From the NCBI GenBank assembly GCA_945788595.1, contig CALZMS010000099.1, positions 1 to 5,316 on the forward strand: a stretch of DNA of 5,316 bases, read 5' to 3'. The translations under genes and the position numbers were made by a program. The notes below the pieces were generated by a model. It saw only the letters and a program-made list of their open reading frames with translations. It was not told the origin of the DNA and ran no database searches. Source of the stretch: an uncultured Lachnospiraceae bacterium. Lineage in GTDB: Bacteria > Bacillota > Clostridia > Lachnospirales > Lachnospiraceae. The stretch's first letter is position 1, and each line of letters begins with the position of its first letter. Below, piece by piece: positions 5,300-5,316 of this stretch.

Positions 5300-5316
5300 A
5301 TATTTGTTGCTGTAAT

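Noticed and set aside
1..5316. Mobile elements, CRISPR arrays, tRNA or rRNA genes, phage or defence genes
   Set aside because: I saw no repeat-spacer pattern, transposase or integrase motifs, tRNA-like cloverleaf or rRNA segments; the window is a continuous fatty-acid synthesis operon.

Overview
This window holds the first part of a type II (dissociated) bacterial fatty-acid synthesis operon, all on the + strand: fabH, acpP, fabK, fabD, fabG, fabF, with one possible extra small gene between acpP and fabK. The gene order, FabK as the visible enoyl-ACP reductase, strong AGGAGG-type ribosome binding sites and moderate base composition suggest a Firmicute, most likely a Lachnospiraceae-like Clostridium relative. 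That placement is inferred from gene order and protein character, not from a search.

Layout. Bases 1-70 are a compact promoter and leader: a perfect TTGACA -35, a plausible -10 at 17 bp spacing, and two imperfect TTTGA-N3-TCAAA elements 29 bp apart that resemble sites of the MarR-type lipid regulator FabT. Then come fabH (71-1030), a 62-base AT-rich gap, acpP (1093-1317), a 112-base interval, fabK (1430-2368), fabD (2361-3284), fabG (3277-4014) and fabF (4026-5264). From fabK on the genes are tightly packed: 8-base overlaps at fabK/fabD and fabD/fabG, and an 11-base gap before fabF. Bases 5265-5316 hold no gene, only two short inverted repeats. fabZ and accBCDA, which commonly follow in such operons, are not in the window.

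How the genes work together. FabD moves malonyl from CoA to AcpP. FabH condenses acetyl-CoA (or a branched acyl-CoA) with malonyl-ACP to start the chain. FabG reduces the 3-keto group, an unseen dehydratase (FabZ type) removes water, FabK reduces the enoyl double bond, and FabF performs the later condensations. All catalytic residues I looked for are present and no gene appears broken.

Most of this is conserved core metabolism. The most interesting observation is that the apparently empty acpP-fabK interval contains an open frame for a 29-residue cysteine-rich peptide (1344-1433). Its stop codon overlaps the fabK start as ATGA. It lacks a clear ribosome binding site and its start lies in a predicted hairpin, so it is a candidate only.
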